Of a stretch of DNA of 6,722 nucleotides, positions 1 through 6,471 are shown piece after piece. The stretch comes from ZLKRG08 sp964565165. GTDB lineage: Bacteria > Actinomycetota > Actinomycetes > Nanopelagicales > Nanopelagicaceae. The notes beneath the pieces are model-generated. The model was not told the DNA's origin, searched no databases, and was given only the letters and a program-made list of their open reading frames with translations. Position 1 is the first letter of the stretch. Each line of letters begins with the position of its first letter. The stretch spans positions 1 to 6,722 of the forward strand of contig CAZMDJ010000058.1 of NCBI GenBank assembly GCA_964565165.1. Direction: 5' to 3'. A program made the position numbers and the translations under genes.

Positions 1-1049
1 CGTACATTGTTTGCTAAACGATTTCCAACGCGAGCAAGCGGTAATGATGCTGGAATTTCATATTTAGCAAGCAAATCCCAATGCTGAGTTGAAGTTCCCC
101 ACATTGCAGCTAAATGGCGACGAACTTCGGATTCTGACGCGCGTTGTATTGTGGTTGTAGAAATTAATTGGCGACCGGTAGGAGCGTAATTTTCCATCAT
201 ATTGCTGATTGCAATTGAATTAACTACTGGGCCAGCTTGCATTCCATCAAGCAAGAGATGCGGACTATCTGATGGCGATGCATCCGGCACGTGATACCAA
301 GTTGTGCAGCCAACCATCGGTGGAACTGATTCGATATCTAGTAACTGCGCAGCGGTTGTGGCATCAGTTGCGACTATAACTTGATCGAACTTGATCTTGC
401 CATCGCTAGTTTTAAGCACCCCATCTTTAATTGATTCTACGGTTACTTCGTATCGAATATCTTTGACTCGCTTAGAAAGTTCTGCCGCTAAAGCACCGGC
501 ACCATTTGTTGGTAATCCAGGGCGTCCTGTTACAAATGAATTGATAAGTTCTTTACCAACGGAAGCCTCTACTTCAGATGGATCACAGAGAAATACTCCA
601 GTTAAAAACGGACGAAGCACACGATCATATGTACGGCCAAGTGGCTGTAGTTGGCTAGCGACAGATACTCCAGACTTTGGAGATTTTGTTAAATAACTGA
701 TTAGTCCTAGCTTCTCTTTCAGAGAGCCAGTACTTGCACTTAGCGCACTCTTTAAATGATGTCGTGGATCTCCAAGAAATGATTCTTTGCCTTCAATCGA
801 AATTGACACTGCACGTGGCGCTTCTACAAAGCCAATATGGTTAATGACATTTAGGCGTCGAAGTTCTGGATAGTTGGCGTTAATTAATTGAAATCCACGA
901 TCCAATAAGAAGCCATCTACGACATCGGTTGCAAGGCGGCCACCCGCACGATCTGAACCTTCGAGAACAATTACCTCTTTACCAGCTTCTTCCAAAGTAA
1001 TTGCAGCGTTTAAGCCTGCAAGACCTGCGCCAACGACTACTACTGTCAT
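1..1049 (-). CDS. FAD-dependent amine-oxidase/phytoene-desaturase-like oxidoreductase, C-terminus cut by window edge
   Basis: I translated 349 codons from the ATG at 1049-1047; the C-terminus lies beyond position 1. The N-terminus MTVVVVGAGLAG (GxGxxG at residues 7-12), an acidic residue ending the second strand (E30) and the RAGGR motif (34-38) form the FAD-binding dinucleotide fold of the flavin amine oxidase / protoporphyrinogen oxidase / phytoene desaturase superfamily. LLDRGFQLINANYPE (48-62) resembles the DxGFQ segment of bacterial members annotated only as NAD(P)/FAD-dependent oxidoreductase. RPFLTGVFLCDPSEVEAS (146-163) and the following GLPTNGAGALAAELS also fit that family. Members are usually a little over 400 residues, so roughly 60-80 are missing, including the C-terminal FAD motif. 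The start is well supported: AAGGAA (1061-1056) lies 6 nt upstream, and the ATG overlaps the preceding gene's TGA by 4 bp, implying translational coupling. It is the third gene of the leftward unit. The substrate cannot be told; carotenoid or isoprenoid chemistry is possible but unproven. Confidence 0.88.
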   Translation of the reverse strand, partial: MTVVVVGAGLAGLNAAITLEEAGKEVIVLEGSDRAGGRLATDVVDGFLLDRGFQLINANYPELRRLNVINHIGFVEAPRAVSISIEGKESFLGDPRHHLKSALSASTGSLKEKLGLISYLTKSPKSGVSVASQLQPLGRTYDRVLRPFLTGVFLCDPSEVEASVGKELINSFVTGRPGLPTNGAGALAAELSKRVKDIRYEVTVESIKDGVLKTSDGKIKFDQVIVATDATTAAQLLDIESVPPMVGCTTWYHVPDASPSDSPHLLLDGMQAGPVVNSIAISNMMENYAPTGRQLISTTTIQRASESEVRRHLAAMWGTSTQHWDLLAKYEIPASLPLARVGNRLANNV

Positions 1050-2026
1050 TTGAAGTTCCTTGCTTGATCGATTATCTCTGCCACCTGCAGCGCCAGTAAT
1101 TTTGAAACCGGCAACTGACCGTTTCCTTTTAAGAATTCGGCCATTTGTGAATAGAAAGCAACATAATTACCAGGAACCGCATCAACATCTGACACTTTAT
1201 CGCCTTGATGTAATTGAACTTTAGAGCGCTTATCGCCTGATACATATGTGCCGGCTCGCAATAAATTCTCTTGTGGATCTAATTCGTTGACTACCAGTGC
1301 ACCTTTGTCACCTAATAAGCGAATTCGTGGACCTGGCGCTCCAGAGATGGCACTTGCGGCAAGTGAAGATACAACGCCACTATCGTGTTCAAGAACTAAG
1401 AGCACATCATCATCAGAAGCACCACGAACAGAATTAACGTGCGCGTATTTCAATTTCGCAGGGCCAAAGCAATCAATCGCAGTTGAAATCAAATGACTCT
1501 GCAAATCTAGTAGTAATCCACCGCCTTGCTGCGGAGTTGACTGTTCTCGCCAAGATTGGGAATTTAAATCTGGACGGAATCTTTCAAAGCGACCATCAAA
1601 TCGATGTGGAGTTCCGATCAAATCAAGTTTTGCCTTTATTGTCAGAGTATCGCTATCCCAAAGACGATTAAAGAAAACGGTGATTGGTACGTTCTTGCTT
1701 TCGGCATAATTAAATAGTTCGCGAGTTGCCGCAAGTGTTGGCGCCATAGGTTTATCAACCACCACTGCTATCCCGGCATCAATAGCTGCTTTGGCATTTG
1801 ATTCGTGAGCGGTATTAATAGATGCAACTACTGCCAAATCCAAATTCTGTGCTAATAATTCAGCGGCGTCCGCGCAGATTACCGCGTTTGGAAAGTCAAC
1901 CTTTGCTTGGGCTGCGCGATCTGGATTATTAGTTTGGATTGCAACTACATCAAAGCCGGCATATTTAAGTAAAGGTGCATGGAAAACTCTTCCAGCTAAC
2001 CCGTAACCAAATATGCCAGCGCGCAT
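1046..2026 (-). CDS. Gfo/Idh/MocA-family NAD(P)-dependent oxidoreductase, YvaA/YdgJ (scyllo-inositol dehydrogenase)-like
   Basis: This is a complete 326-residue protein of usual family length. The N-terminal Rossmann fold shows GYGLAG (residues 7-12) followed by RVFHAPLL (13-20). That extended GYGxxGxxFHAPLL start, together with RFRPDLNSQSWREQ (149-162), is typical of the YdgJ/YvaA (IolW) branch, whose characterised members are NADP-dependent scyllo-inositol dehydrogenases. The family's EKP motif appears as DKP (91-93), keeping the key Lys92. The DLQSHLIS stretch (174-181) supplies the catalytic-type His178. The C-terminal domain is the alpha/beta substrate-binding domain. The start follows the exporter stop by 4 bp with only weak GAAG-type complementarity upstream, and the TGA overlaps the next ATG by 4 bp. 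It is cytoplasmic, with no signal peptide. The inositol substrate is inferred from the subfamily only: no inositol transport or catabolic gene is visible, so another polyol or sugar derivative is equally possible. Confidence 0.9.
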   Translation of the reverse strand: MRAGIFGYGLAGRVFHAPLLKYAGFDVVAIQTNNPDRAAQAKVDFPNAVICADAAELLAQNLDLAVVASINTAHESNAKAAIDAGIAVVVDKPMAPTLAATRELFNYAESKNVPITVFFNRLWDSDTLTIKAKLDLIGTPHRFDGRFERFRPDLNSQSWREQSTPQQGGGLLLDLQSHLISTAIDCFGPAKLKYAHVNSVRGASDDDVLLVLEHDSGVVSSLAASAISGAPGPRIRLLGDKGALVVNELDPQENLLRAGTYVSGDKRSKVQLHQGDKVSDVDAVPGNYVAFYSQMAEFLKGNGQLPVSKLLALQVAEIIDQARNFK

Positions 2027-2030
2027 TTAC

Positions 2031-4148
2031 TTAGTCTTCTAACTTAGCTGGCCACCAGATGCGCTTGCCGATGATGTGAACCAAGGCAGGAACAAGTAGT
2101 GAACGAACAACTAAAGTATCGAGTAGAACGCCAAATGCAACAGCAAATGCAATTTCAGCTAGTGCAACCAGAGGAATGATTCCAAGAACAGTAAATGTTG
2201 CCGCAAGGACCACACCTGCAGAGGTAATCACGCCACCAGTAACCGTTACACCCTTAATTGTTCCCGCTCGAGTACCAAGCTTTAACGCCTCTTCACGAAC
2301 ACGTGTCATTAAGAAGATGTTGTAGTCGATACCAAGTGCTACTAGAAATACGAAGGTAAATAGTGGGAACGAAGTATCCGCACCTGGGAAGTTAAAGATG
2401 TGATTGAAGGCAAACGCTGAAGCACCGAGAGTTGCTGCGAATGAAAGAATCACAGTCAGTAGGAGAACTACCGCGGCCATAATGCTTCGAAGTAATAGCG
2501 CCAAGATCAGTGCGATAACTACGAGCACAATTGGAATCACCAAATTGCGGTCATGTGTAGATGCAACGTCAACATCGTGGAAGGTTGCGCTAATGCCACC
2601 AACTAGAGATGCTGAATCAACTGTATGCGCCGCATCGCGGATTGCTGAGATTAATTCACGCGCTGCTGATGAATCAGCAGGCACACTAAGAGTTGCGTTT
2701 ACAACTACTTTTCCGCCAACCTCTTTAACTACAGGGTTTGCTGGATCTTGAATTTCTGGAACTACTGAAGCAACTCCATCAACCTTTGAAACCGCAGCGA
2801 TCATCGCCGCTGATTTATCTTTTGAAACAATGATTGAAGTTGGTTGATTCTGTCCGCCCGGGAAGTGCTCAAGTAGTAGCTCCTGCCCTACCAATGACTT
2901 CGGCTTCTTTGTGAAACCTTCAAGAGTAGAGATACCGGTTGCCTTAAGGGTTCCGATGAATCCAACCATCACCAAAAGCACCGCAGAGGTAATTACCGCA
3001 TAGCGCTTTGGATGGGTGGCTGTTGAATTTGCGACCTTTGACCAGAAACCAGTTAGCTTTTCATCAACATCATCATGTCGTGGAATACGTGGCCAGAAGA
3101 TCCAGCGACCAAATAGAACCAAAAGCGCTGGAAGTAGAGTCAAAATGGTAATCATCGAAGCGATAATTCCAATTGCGCCAACTGGTCCAAGTGAACGGGT
3201 ATTACTTAGCTCAGTTACCAATAGAACCAATAGACCAATTGTCACTGTTGAACCTGAAGCGATAATTGGTTCGAATACTCCACGAAGAGATGTCTTCATC
3301 GCATCGTACTTTGAATCGTAATGATGTAGCTCTTCACGGTAACGAGCAATCAGAAGCATCGCGTAATCCGTAGCAGCACCGATAACAAGCACAGAGAGAA
3401 TTCCTTGTGATTGACCGTCTAAAGTCAGAATGTCATTCTTAGCTAGAACATAGATAACTGCACCAGCTAATGATTCAGCGATTAACGCTGACATCAATGG
3501 GAAGATCCAAAGAACTGGTGAGCGATAAACCACGATCAAAATCAGAGCAACAATTCCTAGAGTCCAAAGAAGCAGAGTTGAATCGATGCCACCGAATGCT
3601 TTAAATAGATCTGCGAAGATCGCTGCAAAGCCAGTTACGTGCGCCTCATAGCCACCGCTCTTTGCGAATTGATCGCTATATGTGCGGATTGAATCAATTA
3701 CCAACGGAAGCGCTGGTTCTTTACCTATTTGATCTGCAATCTTCTTGGCATCAAATGAGAGCGAACCAAGGATTGCTTTTCCATCTTCTGATGGGAAGGC
3801 AAAGATAGGTGCACCTTTGATTAAGTAATTTCCGATAGATACATCTGGATGTTCGGTGAGAGTTTTACCTGGAAGAGAATTTAAGAAACCGGTTGCAGCT
3901 GCAACCTTCTGTGCATCTACATCGCCGGTAAATAAGACCAACGCAGGGATAGCGCGATCAGAGCTTGGCGAGAAGGCTTTGTACTCTTGCGTGAACTTGT
4001 ATGACTCAGCGCTCTTCGGCAAGAAGTCAGAGTTATCGTTCTTTTGAACAGATGAAAGATTGCCGAACATTGGTCCAGCAACACCTGAAATTCCTAGCCA
4101 AGCAACAACTGTGATGATTGCAATCCATAACGGCTTACGTCCGCGCAT
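2031..4148 (-). CDS. MMPL-family RND-type membrane transporter
   Basis: This complete 705-residue protein has the RND/MMPL layout. TM1 is at about residues 6-26, a first extracytoplasmic porter domain at about 30-190, then a five-helix block at about 192-350. A cytoplasmic linker (about 350-382), TM7 (about 383-400), a second porter domain (about 405-532) and a final five-helix block (about 534-695) follow. The proton-relay signature is duplicated as expected: GAATDYAML with D261-Y262 and GIDYNIFLM with D608-Y609, equivalent to the Asp-Tyr pairs of mycobacterial MmpL proteins. The family exports lipids or hydrophobic compounds using the proton gradient; the cargo here is unknown. The length is that of compact actinobacterial MMPL proteins, without the long C-terminal tail of some mycobacterial ones. 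The start is firm: GGAGGGG (4164-4158) lies 9 nt before the ATG, and TM1 follows a short Arg/Lys-rich N-terminus. It is first in the leftward unit, so the two oxidoreductases behind it may act on the same pathway, which is inference. Confidence 0.93.
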   Translation of the reverse strand: MRGRKPLWIAIITVVAWLGISGVAGPMFGNLSSVQKNDNSDFLPKSAESYKFTQEYKAFSPSSDRAIPALVLFTGDVDAQKVAAATGFLNSLPGKTLTEHPDVSIGNYLIKGAPIFAFPSEDGKAILGSLSFDAKKIADQIGKEPALPLVIDSIRTYSDQFAKSGGYEAHVTGFAAIFADLFKAFGGIDSTLLLWTLGIVALILIVVYRSPVLWIFPLMSALIAESLAGAVIYVLAKNDILTLDGQSQGILSVLVIGAATDYAMLLIARYREELHHYDSKYDAMKTSLRGVFEPIIASGSTVTIGLLVLLVTELSNTRSLGPVGAIGIIASMITILTLLPALLVLFGRWIFWPRIPRHDDVDEKLTGFWSKVANSTATHPKRYAVITSAVLLVMVGFIGTLKATGISTLEGFTKKPKSLVGQELLLEHFPGGQNQPTSIIVSKDKSAAMIAAVSKVDGVASVVPEIQDPANPVVKEVGGKVVVNATLSVPADSSAARELISAIRDAAHTVDSASLVGGISATFHDVDVASTHDRNLVIPIVLVVIALILALLLRSIMAAVVLLLTVILSFAATLGASAFAFNHIFNFPGADTSFPLFTFVFLVALGIDYNIFLMTRVREEALKLGTRAGTIKGVTVTGGVITSAGVVLAATFTVLGIIPLVALAEIAFAVAFGVLLDTLVVRSLLVPALVHIIGKRIWWPAKLED

Positions 4149-4157
4149 AAGTAAATA

Positions 4158-4164
4158 CCCCTCC
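4158..4164 (-). promoter_or_regulatory. Strong Shine-Dalgarno site of the MMPL transporter gene
   Basis: On the minus strand the sequence reads GGAGGGG, ending 9 nt before the ATG at 4148-4146. It is the best anti-SD match in the window and fixes the transporter start. It contrasts with lipB on the opposite strand, which has no such site. Confidence 0.85.
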
Positions 4165-4178
4165 GATTTAATATGGTG

Positions 4179-4184
4179 AGTTTA
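4179..4184 (-). promoter_or_regulatory. Putative -10 element for the leftward (MMPL) operon
   Basis: TAAACT on the minus strand matches the actinobacterial TANNNT -10 pattern. Initiation 6-7 nt downstream would start at about 4172 and give a leader of about 24 nt that contains the GGAGGGG ribosome site. No convincing -35 is visible; upstream sequence at usual spacing runs into lipB. The same hexamer recurs before lipA and the DUF4191 gene. This is a pattern-based call only. Confidence 0.45.
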
Positions 4185-4189
4185 GCCAA

Positions 4190-4195
4190 TAGAAT
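4190..4195 (+). promoter_or_regulatory. Putative -10 element for lipB, placed for a leaderless transcript
   Basis: TAGAAT (TANNNT pattern) ends 6 nt before the GTG at 4202, so a transcription start at the usual distance would fall on or next to the start codon. The bases between, CACCTA, contain no Shine-Dalgarno sequence. The TAG of this hexamer is also an in-frame stop, and no start codon lies between it and the GTG, so lipB cannot begin further upstream. No good -35 is seen. Confidence 0.5.
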
Positions 4196-4201
4196 CACCT
4201 A

Positions 4202-4855
4202 GTGCCTGTAGCCGTATCCGACATCACTGTGATGCATAGCGGGCTACTTGATTATGAAAAGTCTTGGCAGATGCAACGCGAAATTCACGCAAAAGTTGCC
4301 GAAGGTTCAGAGCAAAACACTTTAATTCTCATCGAACACCCATCTGTCTATACCGCGGGTCGTCGCACCGATTTATTGGAACGCCCTCAGGATGGAACCC
4401 CTGTTATTGATGTTGATCTAGGTGGTCGAATTAAAATTAATAAAAAAGGTCAGATTGTTGGTTATCCAATAGTCAGATTAGAACGACGAAACGAAGTTGT
4501 TGGATTTGTACGAAATCTCGAAGAAGGTCTGGTTGCAACTCTTGCAGAGTTTGGCATCACTGGAATTTCGATTGAAGGCAAGACCGGTGTTTGGATTAAA
4601 GATGAACGCAGTGAAAGAAAAATCTCTGCAATCGGTGTGCGTGTTGCTAAAGGTGTAACGATGCATGGCTTTGCGTTAAATGTCTGCCCGGATTTAGATA
4701 AGTTCAATCAGATTATTCCTTGCGGCATGCCAGAGGCCGAGACCACCAGCATGGAAAAAGAGTTAAATCGCACAATCACAATTGATGAGGTCACGCCTGT
4801 GCTTAAAAAACATATGGTCGAGGTCCTAGCAAAGGTAAGTAAACTAGCCATATGA
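4202..4855 (+). CDS. lipB: Octanoyl-[ACP]:protein N-octanoyltransferase LipB, with a divergent substrate-pocket motif
   Basis: This 217-residue cytoplasmic enzyme would transfer octanoate from acyl carrier protein to the lipoyl-domain lysine of 2-oxoacid dehydrogenases and GcvH, the first step of lipoate synthesis. Family hallmarks are the YEKSWQMQREIH start region, IEHPSVYTAGRRT (44-56, His46), KISAIGVRV (140-148, catalytic Lys140), TMHGFALNVCPDLDKF (153-168) and IIPCGMPEAETTSM (171-184, catalytic Cys174). These positions are close to Lys142 and Cys176 of the M. tuberculosis enzyme. The oddity is at 73-84: the family motif RGGxxTxHGPGQ reads LGGRIKINKKGQ, so the conserved Arg, His, Gly and Pro are replaced while flanking sequence is normal. 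The GTG start is forced by an in-frame stop 12 bp upstream. The TGA overlaps the lipA ATG by 4 bp. The gene is intact, so family membership is secure, but activity is less certain than for an ordinary LipB. Confidence 0.93.
   Translation: MPVAVSDITVMHSGLLDYEKSWQMQREIHAKVAEGSEQNTLILIEHPSVYTAGRRTDLLERPQDGTPVIDVDLGGRIKINKKGQIVGYPIVRLERRNEVVGFVRNLEEGLVATLAEFGITGISIEGKTGVWIKDERSERKISAIGVRVAKGVTMHGFALNVCPDLDKFNQIIPCGMPEAETTSMEKELNRTITIDEVTPVLKKHMVEVLAKVSKLAI
4840..4845 (+). promoter_or_regulatory. Putative internal -10 element for lipA, placed for a leaderless transcript
   Basis: TAAACT lies inside the 3' end of lipB and ends 6 nt before the lipA ATG at 4852. The nearest purine-rich SD-like stretch, AAAGG at 4831-4835, is 16 nt from the ATG and too distant to work well. 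This suggests lipA can be transcribed from its own leaderless start as well as by readthrough from lipB. No -35 is convincing, and the 4-bp overlap alone could also explain translation by coupling. Confidence 0.4.
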
Positions 4856-5775
4856 CAACCGCTCCAGAGGGTCGCAAACTTCTTCGCATTGAGGCGCGTA
4901 ACGCCGAAACACCAATCGAACGTAAGCCTGAATGGATTAAGACCCGCGCAAAGATGGGTCCTGAGTACACACAACTTCGCTCATTAGTTGTTAACGAAGG
5001 TTTACATACTGTCTGCCAAGAAGCTGCATGTCCAAATATTTTCGAATGTTGGGAAGATCGCGAAGCTACATTCCTAATTGGTGGAGATCGTTGTACTCGT
5101 CGTTGCGATTTCTGCAATATCGATACCGGTAAGCCACTTCCAGTTGATCGCGACGAACCACGTCGCGTTGCCGAATCTGTAAAGCAGATGGAACTTCGCT
5201 ACGCAACAATCACTGGCGTAACTCGCGATGACCTTGAAGATGAAGGCGCATGGCTTTACGGCGAAACAATTCGCAAAGTTCATGAGCTAAATCCAGGTAC
5301 TGGCGTTGAGATGTTGGCGCCTGATTTCAGCGGTAAGCCAGAGCTTTTAAATCAAGTATTTGATTCACGTCCTGAAGTTTTCGCACATAACTTAGAGACT
5401 GTGCCTCGTATCTTTAAGCGAATTCGTCCAGCATTTACTTATGAAATGTCTCTAAATGTAATTACTCAAGCACGCGAATTCGGACTTATTACCAAATCAA
5501 ATTTGATTTTAGGTATGGGCGAAGAGCGCGAAGAGGTAACTCAGGCGCTTAAGGACCTACATAACGCAGGTTGCGACATCATCACCATCACTCAATACCT
5601 GCGCCCAACTCCAAAACATCATCCAATCTCTCGTTGGGTAAAGCCAAATGAATTCGTAGAGCTTGCTGATGAAGCAAAGGCGATTGGTTTCTCTGGTGTT
5701 ATGAGCGGTCCACTTGTACGTTCAAGTTATCGCGCAGGTCGTCTGTACAAAGAGGCGATGGCAGCCCGTGGCTGA
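4852..5775 (+). CDS. lipA: Lipoyl synthase LipA (radical SAM)
   Basis: This 307-residue enzyme inserts two sulfur atoms into protein-bound octanoyl groups to form lipoyl cofactor, completing the pathway begun by LipB. All iron-sulfur ligands are present. The auxiliary-cluster motif CX4CX5C is Cys55, Cys60 and Cys66 (TVCQEAACPNIFEC). The radical-SAM motif CX3CX2C is Cys81, Cys85 and Cys88 (CTRRCDFC). The C-terminal RSSY (290-293) provides the serine ligand of the auxiliary cluster. Other family blocks are TGVTRDDLEDEGA (121-133), ELNPGTGVEMLAPDF (145-159), VFAHNLETVPRIF (176-188), TKSNLILGMGE (214-224) and TITQYLRPTPKHHPI (245-259), the last in actinobacterial form. Length is normal. The ATG overlaps the lipB TGA by 4 bp. 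The 3' end overlaps the acyltransferase start by 8 bp if that gene begins at its GTG. Confidence 0.97.
   Translation: MTTAPEGRKLLRIEARNAETPIERKPEWIKTRAKMGPEYTQLRSLVVNEGLHTVCQEAACPNIFECWEDREATFLIGGDRCTRRCDFCNIDTGKPLPVDRDEPRRVAESVKQMELRYATITGVTRDDLEDEGAWLYGETIRKVHELNPGTGVEMLAPDFSGKPELLNQVFDSRPEVFAHNLETVPRIFKRIRPAFTYEMSLNVITQAREFGLITKSNLILGMGEEREEVTQALKDLHNAGCDIITITQYLRPTPKHHPISRWVKPNEFVELADEAKAIGFSGVMSGPLVRSSYRAGRLYKEAMAARG
5751..5755 (+). promoter_or_regulatory. Likely Shine-Dalgarno site of the acyltransferase gene
   Basis: AGAGG within the end of lipA lies 12 nt before the GTG at 5768. Spacing is a little long, but it is the only SD-like sequence near the start and there is no TANNNT hexamer at leaderless distance. 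It helps prefer the GTG over an in-frame TTG at 5714, which would add 18 residues with no resemblance to the family. Confidence 0.45.
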
Positions 5776-6469
5776 ATTGGTTTATCCCCCAGTTATTGGA
5801 CTCTTCAAAGTTCTTTGGAAAGGTCTGGATATTCAATTTGAATTTGAAGGACAAGAGAATCTGCCACGTAAAGGTGGCGCAGTAATTGCTAGTAATCACA
5901 TCAGTTATTTAGATTTCGCATTTATCGGAACTGGTGCTTTGCATTTAAAACGCTACATTCGATTTATGGCCAAGAAGGGCGCATTCGATAACAAGATTGC
6001 AGGTCCGCTGCTTCGTGGAATGAAACATATCTCCGTAGATCGTGAAAATGGCGGCGCATCATTTGTTGCTGCACTTCGTGCGCTACGTGATGGCGAAATT
6101 GTTGGAATTTTTCCTGAAGCAACAATCAGTACATCTTTCGAAATCAAAGGAATGAAATCTGGCGCTGTTCGTTTAGCGATGGGCGCAAATGTTCCAGTTG
6201 TTCCGGTCGTTATCTGGGGTTCACAACGTATTTGGACTAAAGGCGTGCCACGCGATTTCCGTCGTAAATCTGTACCTGTACATATTGTTTATGGTGAACC
6301 AATTACATTCACTAAAGATCAAAATCTTGAAGAAGCCGAGACGCAGCTTCGCAATAAAATGATTGAAATGCTTCACAAATTGCAGGAAAAGTATCCAGAT
6401 AGCCATGTTGGTGAGCGCTGGGCGCCGCAACGACTTGGTGGCACCGCCCCTGCCCCGTTAAACTCCTAA
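5768..6469 (+). CDS. 1-acyl-sn-glycerol-3-phosphate acyltransferase (PlsC/AGPAT family)
   Basis: From the GTG at 5768 this is a 233-residue membrane-associated acyltransferase. Block I is SNHISYLD with the HX4D catalytic pair His44 and Asp49; block II is GMKHISVDR (84-92); block III is FPEATISTSFE (115-125); block IV is VPVVPVVIWG (143-151). These define the PlsC-type fold that acylates lysophosphatidic acid to phosphatidic acid in phospholipid synthesis. Block III reads PEAT where most families have PEGT, a variant I associate with actinobacterial members. There is a hydrophobic N-terminal stretch (about 5-18) but no clear full transmembrane helix. The C-terminus ends in a Pro/Ala-rich tail (219-233). 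It overlaps lipA by 8 bp and is followed 2 bp later by the DUF4191 gene. The acyl acceptor is not proven by sequence; other glycerolipid or lysophospholipid acceptors are possible. Confidence 0.9.
   Translation: MAELVYPPVIGLFKVLWKGLDIQFEFEGQENLPRKGGAVIASNHISYLDFAFIGTGALHLKRYIRFMAKKGAFDNKIAGPLLRGMKHISVDRENGGASFVAALRALRDGEIVGIFPEATISTSFEIKGMKSGAVRLAMGANVPVVPVVIWGSQRIWTKGVPRDFRRKSVPVHIVYGEPITFTKDQNLEEAETQLRNKMIEMLHKLQEKYPDSHVGERWAPQRLGGTAPAPLNS
6459..6464 (+). promoter_or_regulatory. Putative internal -10 element for the DUF4191 gene, placed for a leaderless transcript
   Basis: TAAACT overlaps the last codons of the acyltransferase gene and ends 7 nt before the ATG at 6472. No Shine-Dalgarno sequence precedes that ATG; the upstream bases are C-rich. 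A weak -35 candidate, TTGGTG (6435-6440), lies 18 bp upstream of the hexamer. The hexamer is identical to those before lipA and the MMPL gene. Confidence 0.4.
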
Positions 6470-6471
6470 CC

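Noticed and set aside
391..696. Plus-strand open frame of 101 codons opposite the FAD oxidoreductase.
   Set aside because: It lies wholly antisense to a well-supported gene, has no ribosome site and no recognisable domain; other antisense frames in the window are the same.
4442..4448. A6G run in lipB as a possible -1 programmed frameshift site.
   Set aside because: The reading frame is AAT AAA AAA GGT, so A AAA AAG is not in the X XXY YYZ phase, and the zero frame continues into a full-length family-matching protein.
5446..5451. LipA residues YEMSL (198-201), where actinobacterial homologues usually have YERSL.
   Set aside because: This position varies in the family (E. coli has YRWSL) and all cluster ligands are intact, so it is a minor substitution.
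5714..5767. Extended acyltransferase start at TTG 5714.
   Set aside because: The extra 18 residues come from antiphase reading of the conserved RSSYRAG end of lipA and do not resemble PlsC N-termini; GTG 5768 with AGAGG upstream is better.
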